DNA of 64,000 nucleotides from Membranipora membranacea (GCA_914767715.1 OU612067.1:6634001-6698000); one strand, 5' to 3'; positions 13,701 through 27,800 are shown, numbered from the stretch's first letter. A program made the numbers and translations. The notes: a model not told the origin generated them from the letters alone.

Positions 13701-15036
13701 AAAGCAGTAGGCTATGCACATGCCTGTATTATGTTACAGATAGAGTTTAGAATGGTTGTACATGGAGAGAGCAGTATAACTCTACCAGAAGGTAAACTAA
13801 CAGTCAAACACTGGGCTGATCTAACACATGATGATGACACTGGTATGTATTCATCTGCTTATGCTTAGTCTGACTTGCCAATAAACTAAGACCACCATGT
13901 ACAGCTTAGGTGGGCCACTTAATTGTAGGTGATATTACGACATTGGATTGTTTGATATAATATGATACTATCATTTTTTTGCAGTCCACAGTTCAGGTTT
14001 GAAGCTGTTTCTTCTTCAAAAAACTTAGAAACGAACTGATTTCGGCAAGCTGCTAAATCTATTGCAATTTTAAAATCTAAAAATCATATCCAATTGATTA
14101 GTTTGTGGACCAAATTAATGATAGCACCATCACTACTACACCATTCAATATTGTAGCGTCACTTAGCCTGGGCTCTCTGATTGGGATGGGTGGGTAAGAA
14201 GGAACAGTCTGTGTTAATCAATTTGACAAGAGAGGACAACTCAAAAATAAGTTGAAATAGTGAGATAAAATTGTACTTCTTTAGGTCAAATGATCCCCAT
14301 GCTGAATGTAACTCAATGTACTTCACTTCAGTTAGTCATATAAAGTTAGTAGTTGTGTTACCAACAGGATGACACAAATAACGATGAATGAATTTTATTA
14401 ATTCAGTCAGTCAAACTAACGAACACATGCCCAGGCTAAATGCCACCCACAATTAAAATGCTCAGTGCATAGATGCTGATGCTCCATATAGTGTCATGTA
14501 TTGCTTTATTATTAAGTCTATGGGTTGACCACATTTTAATTTGAGATGACAAAAACCCTTGTTCACCTTAATTTTACCCTAAGTGATTAATTAAAACTGC
14601 CATACATACACAATGTAAACATGCCCTGAAAAAAACTAGGTCGCCTATGTTAAGACATTCATGTTTGAATGTCTCAATGCATTACAGGGTTTACAGATAA
14701 GATTACATATATCTATTTTGCTCTCTAATGCAAAACCGTAACTCTGATCATTCTGTTTATGTTGAGGCTGTTTCCAAATTCTTGAGCATTGTTAGTGGTC
14801 AGAAGTCATATCTCTGAACATGTTCCTTATTTCTTTTATTCGTAAATCATACATATTATCCCGACTGCAATGTAAAGAGTATGGTCCGACCACTGCAGTG
14901 CATATTATTCTTGCCCGGTATAATGTAGGTGTGTAGCGCATCATACATAAAACATTTGATGAATACAGGTATTTCTCTTCTTGTTTCAGGGTCATTTGAA
15001 ATGTCTAATTACATAAAGATCACAGATGCCCACTGA
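4799..15036 (+). CDS. USP7: USP7 (HAUSP)-like ubiquitin-specific protease, about 20 exons
   Basis: Deubiquitinating cysteine protease. Exons: 4799-4944 (N-terminus, tentative), 5258-5414, 5629-5732, 6045-6177, 6365-6455, 6994-7174, 7433-7465, 7571-7697, 8308-8440, 8605-8668, 9106-9334, 9456-9583, 10072-10229, 10496-10566, 10897-11060, 11368-11547, 11693-11828, 12218-12435, 12812-13103, 13740-13842, 14990-15036; a 42-nt cassette at 5012-5053 may also be used. All junctions are GT/AG and keep phase. Catalytic Cys box GLYNESNTCYLNS (exon at 5258), His box AGHYYCYI, then WFMFNDQDV giving the Asp. After the core come RIQTAHLY and ubiquitin-like domains with the USP7 pattern (FYIYIERLG, DRGYP, AVLFYHQLEM, RLLEISGRRI), ending NYIKITDAH. 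About 916 residues from the Cys exon, close to human USP7 from its catalytic domain onward. No TRAF/MATH domain was seen upstream; the start is uncertain. Confidence 0.88.
10645..10790 (+). repeat. tRNA-derived SINE, copy 1
   Basis: Lies in a USP7-like intron. It begins GGAGGTAGTTCAGCTGGTTA (A-box-like) and has a degenerate B box (TTTGAGCCCAC) about 50 bases on, then a tail with CTGCAAACTGAGAGCAACT. The same layout and tail words recur at 26638, so it is a dispersed SINE rather than a tRNA gene. The B box is mutated. Confidence 0.65.
13265..13400 (+). repeat. tRNA-derived SINE, second family
   Basis: In a USP7-like intron. A-box-like TGGCACAATCGGATAGCACG is followed by a good B box GGGTTCGAATCC about 35 bases later, then a non-tRNA body with GTTCAAGCCCCC and CACCCTCGGGTGTATACC. 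A related body lies inverted at 63690-63890, where GATTGTTCCAGCC and CACCCTCGGGGTTAT occur. This argues for a SINE family with a shared tail. Confidence 0.6.
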
Positions 15037-15179
15037 CACTAACAAAATGAGGATTGATAAGTTACGTTTTGTTGCCCAAATAATTTTTTCAATCATAGTT
15101 ATTTGGAGAGAGTTGTCGTGTATTAAACACCTGTTTTACCGAGATTGTACATACCTATACCTAGGAGTTTGACTCCTTG

Positions 15180-15185
15180 AATAAA
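15180..15185 (+). promoter_or_regulatory. Poly(A) signal of the USP7-like gene
   Basis: AATAAA about 145 bases after the TGA stop of the USP7-like gene and well before the NXF1 start, the expected place for its polyadenylation signal. No downstream GU-rich element was verified. Confidence 0.55.
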
Positions 15186-15189
15186 TCTG

Positions 15190-15890
15190 TAATTACAATT
15201 CCAGTCCAATACATGTTCTATGATCAATCGATCTGATGTTTGACATGTTTAAATAAAATAATCAATTAAAAATACTGTCCTTGAAATGCCCTCTCAAACC
15301 ATCGGACACAATGTTTGTGCAAAAAATTTCCGCTCGTATGGACAGGTATTTAGCAGGGTTAAAACCCTGCCTTCTGCACCCCTCCCTGTGAAGAATCTTA
15401 GAGGGTTGGCCTCAGTTGGCCACATTGTTACAATTGATCAAGAAAGTCGGAAATATCGCCAATAAACATCAGCTCAAGGACATTATATGTGATGAGTTTC
15501 ATGCTTTGCTGACAATCTAGCAGAGCAGACTGGGTGGTTTGTATGTGACTTGCCTCTAAATCTTATGTTCAGGTGGCATATCAATGAGCATGTTTTTGAT
15601 CTAACCTGGCCATTTTGCCGGCTATGGAGTTGTCCGCTTATATGACCCATAAAATATAACACAAAAACCTAGTTTGTTGTTGAGCTCTACTTTTAGGGCA
15701 TCTAATAAGACCGCCCAACATATTATTTTTTTGTATTTATTTTGGCCATTAAATAAAGGTCAAAAGTTTGACTCAACAGAACAGAAACTTTCCAAGGGAT
15801 TTTACACGTTTTCCCCTTCTGCTTAATAATTTCTCTTTGCTGACTCAGAAACTTCCCAATTTAACACACGCAGCTCCTAACAAACGTAAA
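15190..15890 (+). other. USP7-NXF1 intergenic spacer
   Basis: The two same-strand genes are about 850 bases apart (stop 15036, NXF1 start 15891). The spacer contains an 18-base perfect palindrome, GCAGGGTTAAAACCCTGC, at about 15353-15370. The last 120 bases form an open frame continuous with the NXF1 start (from 15768), so an earlier in-frame start is possible. The NXF1 promoter should lie here. Confidence 0.4.
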
Positions 15891-18800
15891 ATGGCAAGCT
15901 TTTTCAAAAAATCTTTAGCAGCTCAAAACATAAAAGTGACCATTCCCAGAGGTGGGAATTCATCTTTTGAAGGTGAGTCAAATCAACTCCTCCTTTGTTT
16001 AGTTTAATTTAAAAAATTTTTCATTTGTAACTTATTACTACTAACTTACTAGAACTATAAGTATAAGAACTATACTTACTAATTGTAATACTACTTTACT
16101 TACTCTTTCCTAGTCAACCACAACCCAGGAGTAGCAATATAACTTCACTACTTACCGTGCCACAACAACAAACAATCCTTCCTTTGGTTAGTTCAAAAAT
16201 AGCAGAACTGGAAAGAGTCAAGTCCATAAAACCTTGCTTACCTATTCTACTGCACCACTGTCTGTGACTGATGAGTTAGTCTTGTCTGCACTGTGAACTT
16301 TATACAAGCTTTTGGTCAAATGAATTATTTTATGATTGTACATGTAAATATATACAACCTTTAATTATAACAACTTCGCTGTTACTCCTTGATTGTAAGT
16401 TACAAGTATTTATGTATCTAGATTTATAACAGGCAGTGTGCACAATTCCATTTCAGGCTAATTCATAGCTTTGTAAGCCATGCATGTTGCCATGTCAAGC
16501 CGGACTGAGTATGTACTCTTAGTTAGGTTCCATATGTTTGCATATTAAATTTATTTGCAGTCATAGACATAGGGCCTACACTGACACTTGGATCATTTTT
16601 GGGTTGGCTGAATTTATGATTTATGGGAATTAGTAATTAATATATATATGTACTACATTCTTTGAAGGCGGTCATCTACTTCCCATGAGCCATAGGACTG
16701 CCGCAGTTCCTGATTTTGGGCCCAAAGTCAGGAACTGCGGCAGTCCTATGCCATGAGCATCTCAACCACTACACAGGCATATGTCATGATATTGTGGGTT
16801 AAAGACATCTAAGCGAAGACAAATTTCATTATTTATAATGTTTTATGATACACAGTCAATAATATATTGAGTTCACAGCGATGAACAATCATTATCAAGC
16901 TGAACATACACTTAATACTTTATGATGTATAACTGACAGATACTTCAATGGATGATGAGTATGAAAGAAGGGCATATGGAGGTCAAGGGCCAAGAACAGC
17001 ACCCAGAGGGAGCAGAGGAGCGCGTGGCTACAACCGGGGCAGAGGCAATAACAGATCTAACAGATTTGATGCTTTCAATCAGCATGATGATAGAGATGAC
17101 AGAGGTAAACCAGTGCTTTGATAAGGCTTGAGGAAACTGATGATAGCATTTACATAAAGCCGCTATATGGCATCAATTTATCTATTGAGTTTGATTGTGT
17201 TGTAAGTCTTTTCAATAAAGTGATAGGGGAGTTCTTACGTTTATTTGAAGTGATTAACCAATACTCTCTTTGTTTTAGTACGACAATGGAACCTAGAAAG
17301 GGCCTAAATTAGTTGTAACTTGAACATGCATTAAAAGTATGCCTATCTCTTCAAGCTTACACTGTAAAGATACCACATATTGCAGATAATGAACATTCCC
17401 GCTAACGTAGCTTATGGAATAAGCCATGCCTATTACAGTACCTACAGTTTTGAGCCTTTTTTATTTGTACAGAACATAAATCAGTCACAGAGCGGCTGGG
17501 AGAAAGAATGGGATTTAAAGGTCGTGGTCGTGACAGACAAGGCCGTCGCAGACCAGGCGGTAATCGGAATCAACCACGCAACTCTGATCGCCATAACAAC
17601 CAAAATGAGCAAACAATCAGCAAGCTTCCAACGTGGTATCAAGTCACGGTAGGACATTATTATTAAAATTCATATCAATGCTTCTGCAAGTTACCAGCGC
17701 TACTGAACAGAGAGACTGTAATGTGAAGACATTACATTTTTGAATTAGAATTTGGTTGTTTTGCAGTTTAAAGAATAATGACTATTCTTGACAATTGTTC
17801 GGTTCTGAGACAGGGTTCTAAAAACAGGATCTTCCCCTTGGTTTGTCGATACAACCCAATCAGATAGTAAGAATATAGGTTGCGGTCAATGACATTGTAA
17901 AGTAAATCGGTTCTGACCCACAATTGTTTAAGATCTTTCAATGGGTGAGTAGAATTGCTCACATCCGACCTCACAGCAGGTGCAAATATTTGTTTCATGA
18001 TCTTTGTATAGACCTGTATGTTATTTTGTATATTGTAGATCCCGTATGGGAGGAAAGCTGAGAAAGAATGGATATTCAAAGAGATAAATGAACTTCTAGA
18101 CACCATCCCATTCATCCCTACATCGTTTAGATACGAAGGACAGGCTGCCATATTCTATGTTGAGATGTCGTTCACATCTATAGAGGCCCTCCGAGCTATA
18201 AACAAGCGTATCGTCATGCCTAATGGATTCAAGGTAATAATCATTGTTTTACATTATCATTTCCGAATCTATGCTATATTGACCTGTATTGATGATGAAA
18301 GATGTGTAATTCTAGTTTTGGCAGGACCAGCCAGTGTCCTGGGGCTTGTATGCTCAGAAAATGTTACATTCACTGCAACTTAGTCGAAACAGACAATCGA
18401 TGGAAATGGATATTAAAATTTATTGATCGGTTTTTGCTATCAACATGCCAAGAGTTGTCAGCTCTTTGCCTGCAAGTTCAATGAGTAGACAACTCTTTTT
18501 TTTTTTAAACAAAATGTTTATAATATTAGATCCAGCTCCCTTCAGGTTAAGTCGTATAGGGCTGATATCAACTGTTTATCTTTGTAGATGATGCTTCAAA
18601 TCCAACAGAAAGACCCACCAGTGCCCAAAACTATTGAGGGAGAGTTACTAGAGAAGCTTGTCACTGTTATGAGTCAGCTATATGACACTGAGATGGAGAT
18701 GTTAGACCTCTCCTCATTTCACAAAAATGAAGGTAGGTAACACTTTATGGAGACGTGATCACAGGAGTTTTCTCATTGTAGAGAGACAAAAAGAAAGTGG

Positions 18801-21800
18801 TGTTACTGTGAATCCAGACATCAACATGTTTAAAAATATGGATGTAATACCATGGTGTGAGAAATCTTTGTTATAACATTGATGATTGCCTTGGCGTAAG
18901 ACGTCATTATAGGCTTATTTTCCTACTCTTTGTTTTCAAGTCATATAATGATGCCAGGTATTTAATCTTAATTCTTTGAGATGTGTGAGGCCCTCAAGGC
19001 ACTCTTGACTGTATTTCAAGGTTATTTTCCTGTGAAGGTTTGTAATAATTATCTTGATACATTTTAGGTTTGAAGCCAGAAGTGTTACCACTAAACAGGA
19101 ACTCTGTGATGACCACAGTAGTGAATGTGATTGGTGAGCACATACCTGAGGTAAAGGCTATAAACCTGAGCAATAACAGATTATCTAACCTACATCTACT
19201 CTCAAGTCTGGTGGAGAATGCGCCTCATGTACAAGGGCTAGATCTCTCTAATAATGAGGTATGTGATGGTGGTCATGCACTTGTGTTCATTATGTATACC
19301 TTACTACCTAAACCTAGAGACACAGGGCAAACTTAAAACAACAATGTGTCCTGGTACCTAGGCAGTCATATTACATGTATATTACATTTGTGAACATAAG
19401 TGTCATGATATTCTCAGCGCTAAAATATGCCTGTGTTGCTGGTAAGGTATACGATTATCAAATACAGCCAAAAGCAGACATTGTATCATTTCTTTGTGAC
19501 CACTCCGACAAATTTTACATTTATAATAACTCAAGGATTATTAGTAGCCATGTTCAATTCAGCACTGGAAGGATGACGCAGTTATCATTCCTCAGGCCTA
19601 TTTACATACTTCTTACACTCATTTTCTTTTGTAGTTACGAATCAGTGAGCTGGAGAAGCTGAAGGGGTGGAAAGTGAAAGAGTTGAAGCTGTCTGGTACT
19701 CCGATAGCTAAACAGTACAGTAACAACAGACCCGACTATCTCACGTATGTACTGTGTGCTGTGCCTCTGTCCCGTATGTCTGCATGTTCTGTAACTACTA
19801 TGAGCCACATGAATTTCAACATTGATTGTGCCGGCTGTTTGATATCATTACTCCTGAGTAAAAATGGAGTGATTGAAATTCATGCGGCTAGCAGTGCTTA
19901 TATCTCCTGTTGCTTGCCTACCTCATTGATGAACACCATGTTGGATACTGAAATTTTTTAACTGTTCATACCATATGCTGAATATTCTATATAGGATATT
20001 CAGAATATGGTTCATGTTGACTATCAATAGTAAACCTAAGTCATGGTAAATGAAGAATCCTGGCTTATGATTTCTCTGTTAACTGCTCTTACCCTACACT
20101 AATCCGCAATGACTTGCTTATGTGGGAAGAGGAACACCCCCCCCCCTCCTCCACCAAACTGGCCATAACAGACTGTCTCCATATGTTAGAGCGTTATGCA
20201 GAGTTTAGGACTCTGTTTCTATGACCGTGATTAGCAGGGATCATATAGTTTTATGCTAATGCTAGGTGCCATGTAGCTGATGTCCATGATGTATATGTCG
20301 CTTGCTCAGTGTAGTGCATGTATTGATTGTTGTATGCATGTGACAACCTTTATTATACTAAGTTTGTAGCGTGGCACAAACACTCAAATTCTCCCCTATT
20401 TGCACAACAGCTACAAAAAATTGTTGCAAAACTTTATGAAAATGACAGGCGCACATGTCCTTGCCTGATCATATCTACTATTTGTGAAATTCTTTGCAAT
20501 ACAGCAACAAATAAGTCACTAGCTCACTCATCACTTGGTTTGCGGAGAAATATCCCATTCATTGAACTCTCTATCTCTTCTAGTCTTTCGATTTCTTGAT
20601 TCTCATTTTTTTTGCATTGCAATGGCCATTGAATAATAATTTCCTTGCTCTATAGCTGTCTGGCCATTTTTAAGTAGTGTGAGCGTGGCCATTCACCTTC
20701 CCGTGTCTACACACTCCATATCGTACAGAAAGTGTTATAGCTCATAACTCAGATTAGCCTCATGAGGTATTGATGTTGAGACGCTGAGGTATCATTGATA
20801 ATTGATCACAGCACTCTTGAATATTGCCTCTTAATAACCAATTCTCCAATTCTTCTCTACGCAAAATCTGCTGTTTGCTGTTGCTAGAGCAATATTTGTG
20901 CTGTATTTGCTGGATGTGCCTCATGGGTTGTGTTCAAATGAATTTTTTTTCTGACACGAATGCCCTAAAGGCACCGATTTTGTATTCGTGAACTATCAAA
21001 ACACATAATCAAGTGCTGAATATGATAACAAATCTGAGTTTGGTATTTTCTCTTTCTCGGTTATCCTTTGAGCCTCGCCTTGATAATTGACTCAATTGTT
21101 TTTTGTTTTTTCTTTATTGCTATTTCTGATCAACTTTTTCCTGAAATAGAGATTTCCAATTCATTGTTACACAACTTTTGTTGCCTTGACTTTAATATTG
21201 CAAATCAGAAAATTGGACTTTAAGTTCCGGATATGCAGTTATTTCCTTATGTTAAGAAATGGTTTATCAGCTAACCATCACTGTTTGACGATTCAAATCA
21301 ACTCAGTACTTGCATCGCCCAAATGTGGCACTTAGTGTCCCTACTCTGTAGTGTGCTCTCACTGTTTTACTGGCACAGCTCAGATTATAGTATACACTTT
21401 TCTATATTTCTACTGATTTTCCTCTGATAACTTCCGAAACTGATTCGGATTTTACGATCTTTTTGTCTCATTAGAATTGCATATGAACCAATATTGTCAT
21501 ACAGTTTACGTCTGATAACCAGTTTTGTTAAGTAGATACTTGTGATATTTTTTTTGTTGTATTTATTTTATATGACGGGCAGTGGATACTTCAACTCAAT
21601 GAAACACCTAGTGAACTCACAGGATGCATATAACGCTGTAAATAACTCTTTTATAAAGTTGTGTTGATGTTTTTGGAGTTGTCTATTAAATTACCAAAAA
21701 GTAGATAACTCCAAATATATCCAATTCTGTTGTGCGAACAAAAATACTGTCATTCTAGTCGCTCATTTATGAAGTTGTGACTTCTTAAATGACTGTAGAA

Positions 21801-24800
21801 TGATGTTTATCTGTTCAAGCTGTCTTTGCCAGGCTTGAACTTGAAGCTGGCTGAGCTGTGATTATAAAAATTAATTTCTTTGTTTGGTTTCGAAACTTCA
21901 TGATATGAAGGCTTGTGCATCACAACCGAACATTCAGCTTCAGAAAAAAGATTAAAAGATGCAAACAATGGATCTAGTAACAAAAAAAATAGTGAACAAA
22001 TGTTATTACATGGTGGATGTATATTTACTCCCCTCCACAATAACCAACGAGTCACAAGTTACGTACGGACAGCTAACGGGTCAGTACCCGGAATGCCAGC
22101 ACGGAGCTGTGTCATTGCTGTCTTGTTTGCTGTATGCCAGAGTTGATGCACCTGCCCTATTGCCATGGATTGTCTAAAAATTGTGTCTAACTTATAATTC
22201 CAGCTCTGTATTTCAGCTTCAAGCTTCACCTGGCTTGAGTAGACTTGTTCAGGTATCTGCAAAACAACGTAGTTTTCAAGGATTTTACATTTTAATAATT
22301 CTTTCAAAGAAACATTCGCCAGCAAGATCTGTAGACATAAAAAAAAGATGTCACAATTGCACAGGGAGGAAGATTTTGTGATTGAGGTGGTCGGCAGAAA
22401 AATACCAAGGGGACTTTTACTCCATGCTTCTACCGACCACTTCCATCATAAGAATCTGGAAGCGTGAAATATGAAGTATTCATTGCCCATCCATGATATT
22501 CCACGAACTGCGTTTTATCATCCAACTCGTTATTATTACATTAATCCTTATAATCCTTACTATTTTGATGGTTTATCTTATTTTTTTCATGTTTTCCTAA
22601 GCAGTGTTGGTTGAGAATTAAGCTTGAATTCCCTTGGAAATTAGTCTTCTTTGGAGTAGTTATTTTTCTAATTCTGCATTACTCCCTATTTTTCATTCCA
22701 TTTCGATGCAGTTGTAAATACCAAACTAAGCTCGTATGTTGTGTTGTAACGCTGTGACAACAAAGTATTATTAGAATAAATTTTGTATATTGACATGCTC
22801 ACAAGTTGGTGAGCTTTGTATGTTTTTTAGATCCTCATGGAACGGTACACATTTTATTTCTATATAACCATCGTAAATGTCCGGACGTAACAAAAATTGG
22901 TGAGGACACTCATTTCAATTTATTTTCTTAATTTATCATGAGTATCATATTTGTTTTCACATATTCTCAATTTTTAATTGTATTTCCAAATTTTTTTCAT
23001 GTAATATATTGGTTTTCACACATTCTCAAATTTTATTATATTTTCCAAACTTTGGCATCTATTATATTGATTTTCACATATTTACAACTCTTCATAGATT
23101 TTCCAAATTTTGGAATGTATTATATTGGTTTTCAGGTATTACAATTTTTAATATATTTTCCAAATTTTGGCAGGTATTATATTGATTTTCACAATTTTTA
23201 ATAAATTTTCCAATTTTGGCAAATTCTATATTGATTTTCACATATTTTCAATTTTTAATATATTTTTCAAATGTATGCGCATGTTATTGATTTTCATGTA
23301 TTCACAAGTTTTTATTTTAATATCTTTTTTAACCTTTTTTTGCTGTTGTTCCTGCTGATTGCTATACGATTGTCTAGGTTGTCATCGGCTGCCAGGAACG
23401 ACTAATATGAGACTTAAACATTTGTTAGCAGGCAACTTGATCATTAAAAGTGTAATTTTTAAATGTTTTTTTGGAATTTATCATTTATTTAATAATTGAT
23501 ATTCCTTCTTTTTTAATTTTATGAGTGCAAATGACTTGACCTTTTGCCATATTATGTAGAAATTTTGAATCAATAAAATGTAATAATGTAACAATACACT
23601 TTTTATATGCCCCGCTTTAATCTCGATCCTTTTGTATCAAAACAAAGTTAATTTCTGTTCTGGTTGCTGCTTTATTCATTTTTTGTGCTAGTTGCACAAG
23701 ATGATGTGTATCCTGGTTGTCTGGTGGGTCCTTTAGTAGGGTATTGCGCTATTTTGATTTTTTTTTTGGAAGGTCTCATGTTAGAAGAAACAATGTAAAT
23801 AACTTTGAATTGCATTATAATTTTTTTTAAATGTTTGCTGAAATATTCGCGTGACTTTTTGACTTGTTTATCTTCAGTTTTTATTTGAAAATTGTTAACA
23901 AAGTGTTGATTCAGACCATTTTCATAATAATTCATATTTAAATTTTCTTCTCGATTAGTATGTATTAGGTGCACAGGCACATGCACTTTTTCTTTTTTAA
24001 GTGCACATGTAATTAATACTCTGATTCAGACATGTCAGAACTGTTGAACTGAAAGTTGTTTGGTATTTCACTGTCCCAATTAACGATGATGATGACAGCA
24101 GTCTTTCTCCGGATTTCGGTTGCACTCTCCTCCACACATCTTCACTGTCATCAGTGTCCTCATCATAATGGGGGAATTGGAGAGTAAGTTGCTCACTGGG
24201 GGATGCCACTTCCTGGGTGGTGCCTTTTTGCTCCCCTGTGTTTTCATCCTCTCCTGTTGTTGTCTCGAACTGGGTGAGCAGAGTGAGGCACCTCCTCGAA
24301 CTCCTCAACCGTAGTTGAACTGTGATCCTTGGTTGCCATTTCCGCAAAAAAAAGAATATGGTTAGTAACTGGCAGCAACATATCATTATTACCCTTATGG
24401 TGTTTTCTATGGGGTACCTTACGGTTCTCCTTACTTGCTAATACTTTTCCTCCAGAATAACGATAAGTATTGCTATCCTTTTTTTACATTTTTTATTAAA
24501 ATACAACTTTTTGCTAAATTTGCTGTTTTTTTCTTGTCAAGTGTATTGACATAACTGAATCTGAATTCAGAGTTCTAGAGGCTTATACTTAGCTGTTTGC
24601 CTCCAACTGCCTCGACCAGGCACATTTTCGAATACATTTTCTTCTTTTATTGTCGAAAGCCCGAAAGCCTTTTTTTACTTTGGAGTAGATTGCATTGATA
24701 TGCGATGTACCAATTTGCTTAAAAAGATTATCAGTTGTGCAAGGCTGTCTGTGGTGAATCATCTTAAAAACCTCAACCTCGTCTGTGTCGGACCTTGTAA

Positions 24801-27800
24801 TATTAGATGGTGGCTGTGGCAAGTCATCTCAATCTGACCTATATCTCTCCAGCTTCTTCGAGTCTGTTGTGGTAGCACATCATCTCAATCATTATTCCCC
24901 AATGACTTATGTTCTTTCTCTGAAGGATTGAGTTGATTGTTAGTTACATCATCATCATCATATGTTAGTGTTAGCGGTTGCTATTCTGGCGCTCACATTG
25001 TTCAGAGAGGACCTTTTTCATCACGAACCTTCACTAGTCATGATAGTTTTTCATGGCAACAGTAATTAATGTTGTCATTCCACAACTCACTTTTCTGATT
25101 TGTAATTTTTTTTCAAATTTGGAAGAGTCGACATATTCCGAGTAGATCAATAGCAACGGTGTTTCTCTTTTTGTTCCTATCATTGCTATTGCAGCAGTTC
25201 TTACCTGTTCGGAATCGCTCTTTGTCACAGTTCTAACAGTCTCATAACTCATATCTTTGAAGTGTTGATTTTGCCTGTATCTTATCAATCATGTCATAGT
25301 TGGGTTGTGTGCCTGTCATTTTCATAAAGATTATTTCCAAAAAACCCTTATGGAGAAAAGATTTTGGGATTAAGGGATTTGTCTTACACCAAAGCTCCCT
25401 AACATAGAGTATAATACAATAATCTACATCAATGGCCAACATGGATTCATACTTTGCTGAAATGGACTGGTGTTGGTGTTGACCCCTCGCCATGTTTCAG
25501 TTACTTGTACATCTAAAAAAATATATTCCCTATTTTGGCTATTAGACATAAGTAACGACCGACCTCTTCTGGCTACACGCTCATCTTGCCAGAAGAGCCT
25601 GGTATTAACTCAGTAGGCTAGGTGTTTATTTTTTGATCAAGGAGATATGATATATATTTTCTGATTGAGCGTCTGATGCCTGGTGGTGGTACTATATAAG
25701 TGTCAGCACCACGAGGTAATCGTAAGTATGAACTCATATCGTTTACCTTTATCCTTACCCTAACCCAGAATTGTAAACATGCCAGAACAGCTTTAGGATC
25801 CTCACTTATTGACCCATCTACAACTATGATGCCCATGTGCTGTGAAAGCATATCATGAATGTCCGTCTTGTAAGTTGCTATTTAAGGAAAGGTAAAAATA
25901 TCTCCACTGTTTATCTGAGTCCTATAATTACAAACAAAATACAACCCTAAACTTGAGCTCTTCATGTTAGTGATGCTGTTCTATGTGGTGATGATGCGAT
26001 TGAATTATAAATCATTTGTATTGGATTGTGCTTCTAACTTATTGTACTTGTAGATGTGTGAGGAAGAGGTTCCCCAGTATTGTAATGTTGGTGAGTACTC
26101 TATTCTAACAAAAAAGTCCATACCATTTTGAATAGACAACTTCAAATTTGAGGATTTGCTCCAAATTTTTATGATATCATTGACATACTCTAGGTGAATG
26201 AAGATAAGATTAGATTTTATTGAGACTCTCGCAGAAACCATGATGGATGAAGGGTGAGGGTTCTAAGATCTGAAAAGTACCGCGAGAAATACAATTTGCT
26301 GATTATTTGAGTATAGTTGATCGTATCATATCAGTTCTTATGTGGCTTGTAATGTTGTATGTGAATCTCGTCACTGTGTTATATTCCTCTGATAGGATGA
26401 CATCGAGGCTCCTCCAGCTATAGGTTTTGATATAGAGAACGTAGAGTCAAAGAAACCTCTACCTCCAAGAGTAGACAACTATTCTGATGATGCAGGGAAC
26501 TTGCAGCAACTAATTCTGGATTTTATACAGCAGTGAGTTCGGTTATGTAAATCGCTGTTATTGATGCTGGTCATGTTGGCCAATAAGAGCAATCAAAAGG
26601 GTCTTTTCATACTGTAAATCTCACCTTTTATCTTTTGAAGTAGGAGGTGGCTCAGATGGTTAGAGCGCTTGTCTTTCAGCATTCAAGTGTTAAAGGTCGA
26701 TGGTTTGAAACCCACTGCAGTCCATCGACTACTGGGGTTCGGTTGACCCTCTGGTGTCCTCGACCTCCCCAGATGTGCCTGCAAACTGAGTGCAAACTGG
26801 TGCAGGGATCTCACTGCCTATGCTTCAAGATGTTTACCAACCGTTTATAATGGATCAAAAATTGTCAGGAATTCCAAATACGAATCAGATGAGAGTCGTC
26901 TAACTTGCCTTTGTTACATTCATCACCCTGTCTCTCTCAATATAGTCTGCCCGCCCTCCTCACACAGCTGATGTCACTGTTGTTGTTTTTTACAGGTATA
27001 TTACAGTTTTCGATTCTAAGGAGAGGACTCAGCTTCTCGACGCGTATCATGAAGACGCTAAGTTCTCATGCAGCTTCTGGTTTTGGCCTGATGAGTAAGT
27101 TTTACATAAATTATCAGCATTGCTATCCAAGTGTAATAATCTCGTTTTTTATTTATTTATATCATTCATCATATTCCACAGCACAATAATAGCGCACATA
27201 CGTTTTACATGCACCAAGGCTGACTTTATTTCTCCCTTATTGGGCAATGACAAACTAATGAATATCATGACGTTCTTTTTGCTTCATTTGATTAATTTTG
27301 TTTTTTTCCTGTTTACAGTGACAGGCAAAACAGATTCGACATTCATAACAGTAGAAATTTGTTAAGAGTGTCGACCAAACCTGAGGAGAGAAGTAAAAGA
27401 ATGCACATTTCAAGCGGAGTGATTGTCAACTACTTTGCTACAGAGTTCCCCTACACTAAACACCTGATGGAGACTCTCAATATGGACCTGATGCATCATA
27501 ATGTAAGGTTTTAACATTGTAGCTGTGAAAAGAAGTTTTAGTCCCGCAAAAATATACTCGATTTTAAGATTGTATTTGGTTTCATTTTTGTTTGGGGAAG
27601 TTTTCTGACCTCTGAGCCAAGGGAGTTACTAACTGAAATGTTGCGTGATGTTCATACTGTACATAAGCAGGGTTATGATGAATATTGTGATGCATTGTGC
27701 TCATTTTTGTTATCATACATTGGTTGTTTATTTCAGAGTGATTTGATGTGCTTCACTCTAACTGGTCTGTTTGAGGAGCCGAACCCGACTAAGGCTCACA

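Larger units (their letters stand above)
19745..26053. other. NXF1 intron 7, 6.3 kb
   Basis: By far the longest intron of the gene. The phase-2 donor at 19745 and the acceptor before the 37-nt exon at 26054 together rebuild PDYLTCVRKRFPSIVMLD, matching the end of the NXF1 leucine-rich-repeat region. From 19.75 to 22.9 kb I see no supported gene. A 60-70-bp minisatellite lies at 22.94-23.31 kb, and minus-strand open frames of unknown origin at 23.67-25.85 kb. Confidence 0.75.

Noticed and set aside
14150-14450. Possible MITE with TTAGCCTGGGC inverted ends
   Set aside because: Ends match over about 12 bases only and no target duplication was visible.
17768-18151. Minus-strand 127-codon ORF
   Set aside because: Overlaps the NXF1 RNA-binding-domain exon (18039-18233), which is certain on the plus strand; no family features.
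26005-26241. Minus-strand ORF starting MVSARVSIKSNLIF
   Set aside because: Protein-like in part, but it covers the 37-nt NXF1 exon at 26054-26090, which is required to join PDYLT to the DDIEAPP exon in phase. Not called as a gene.
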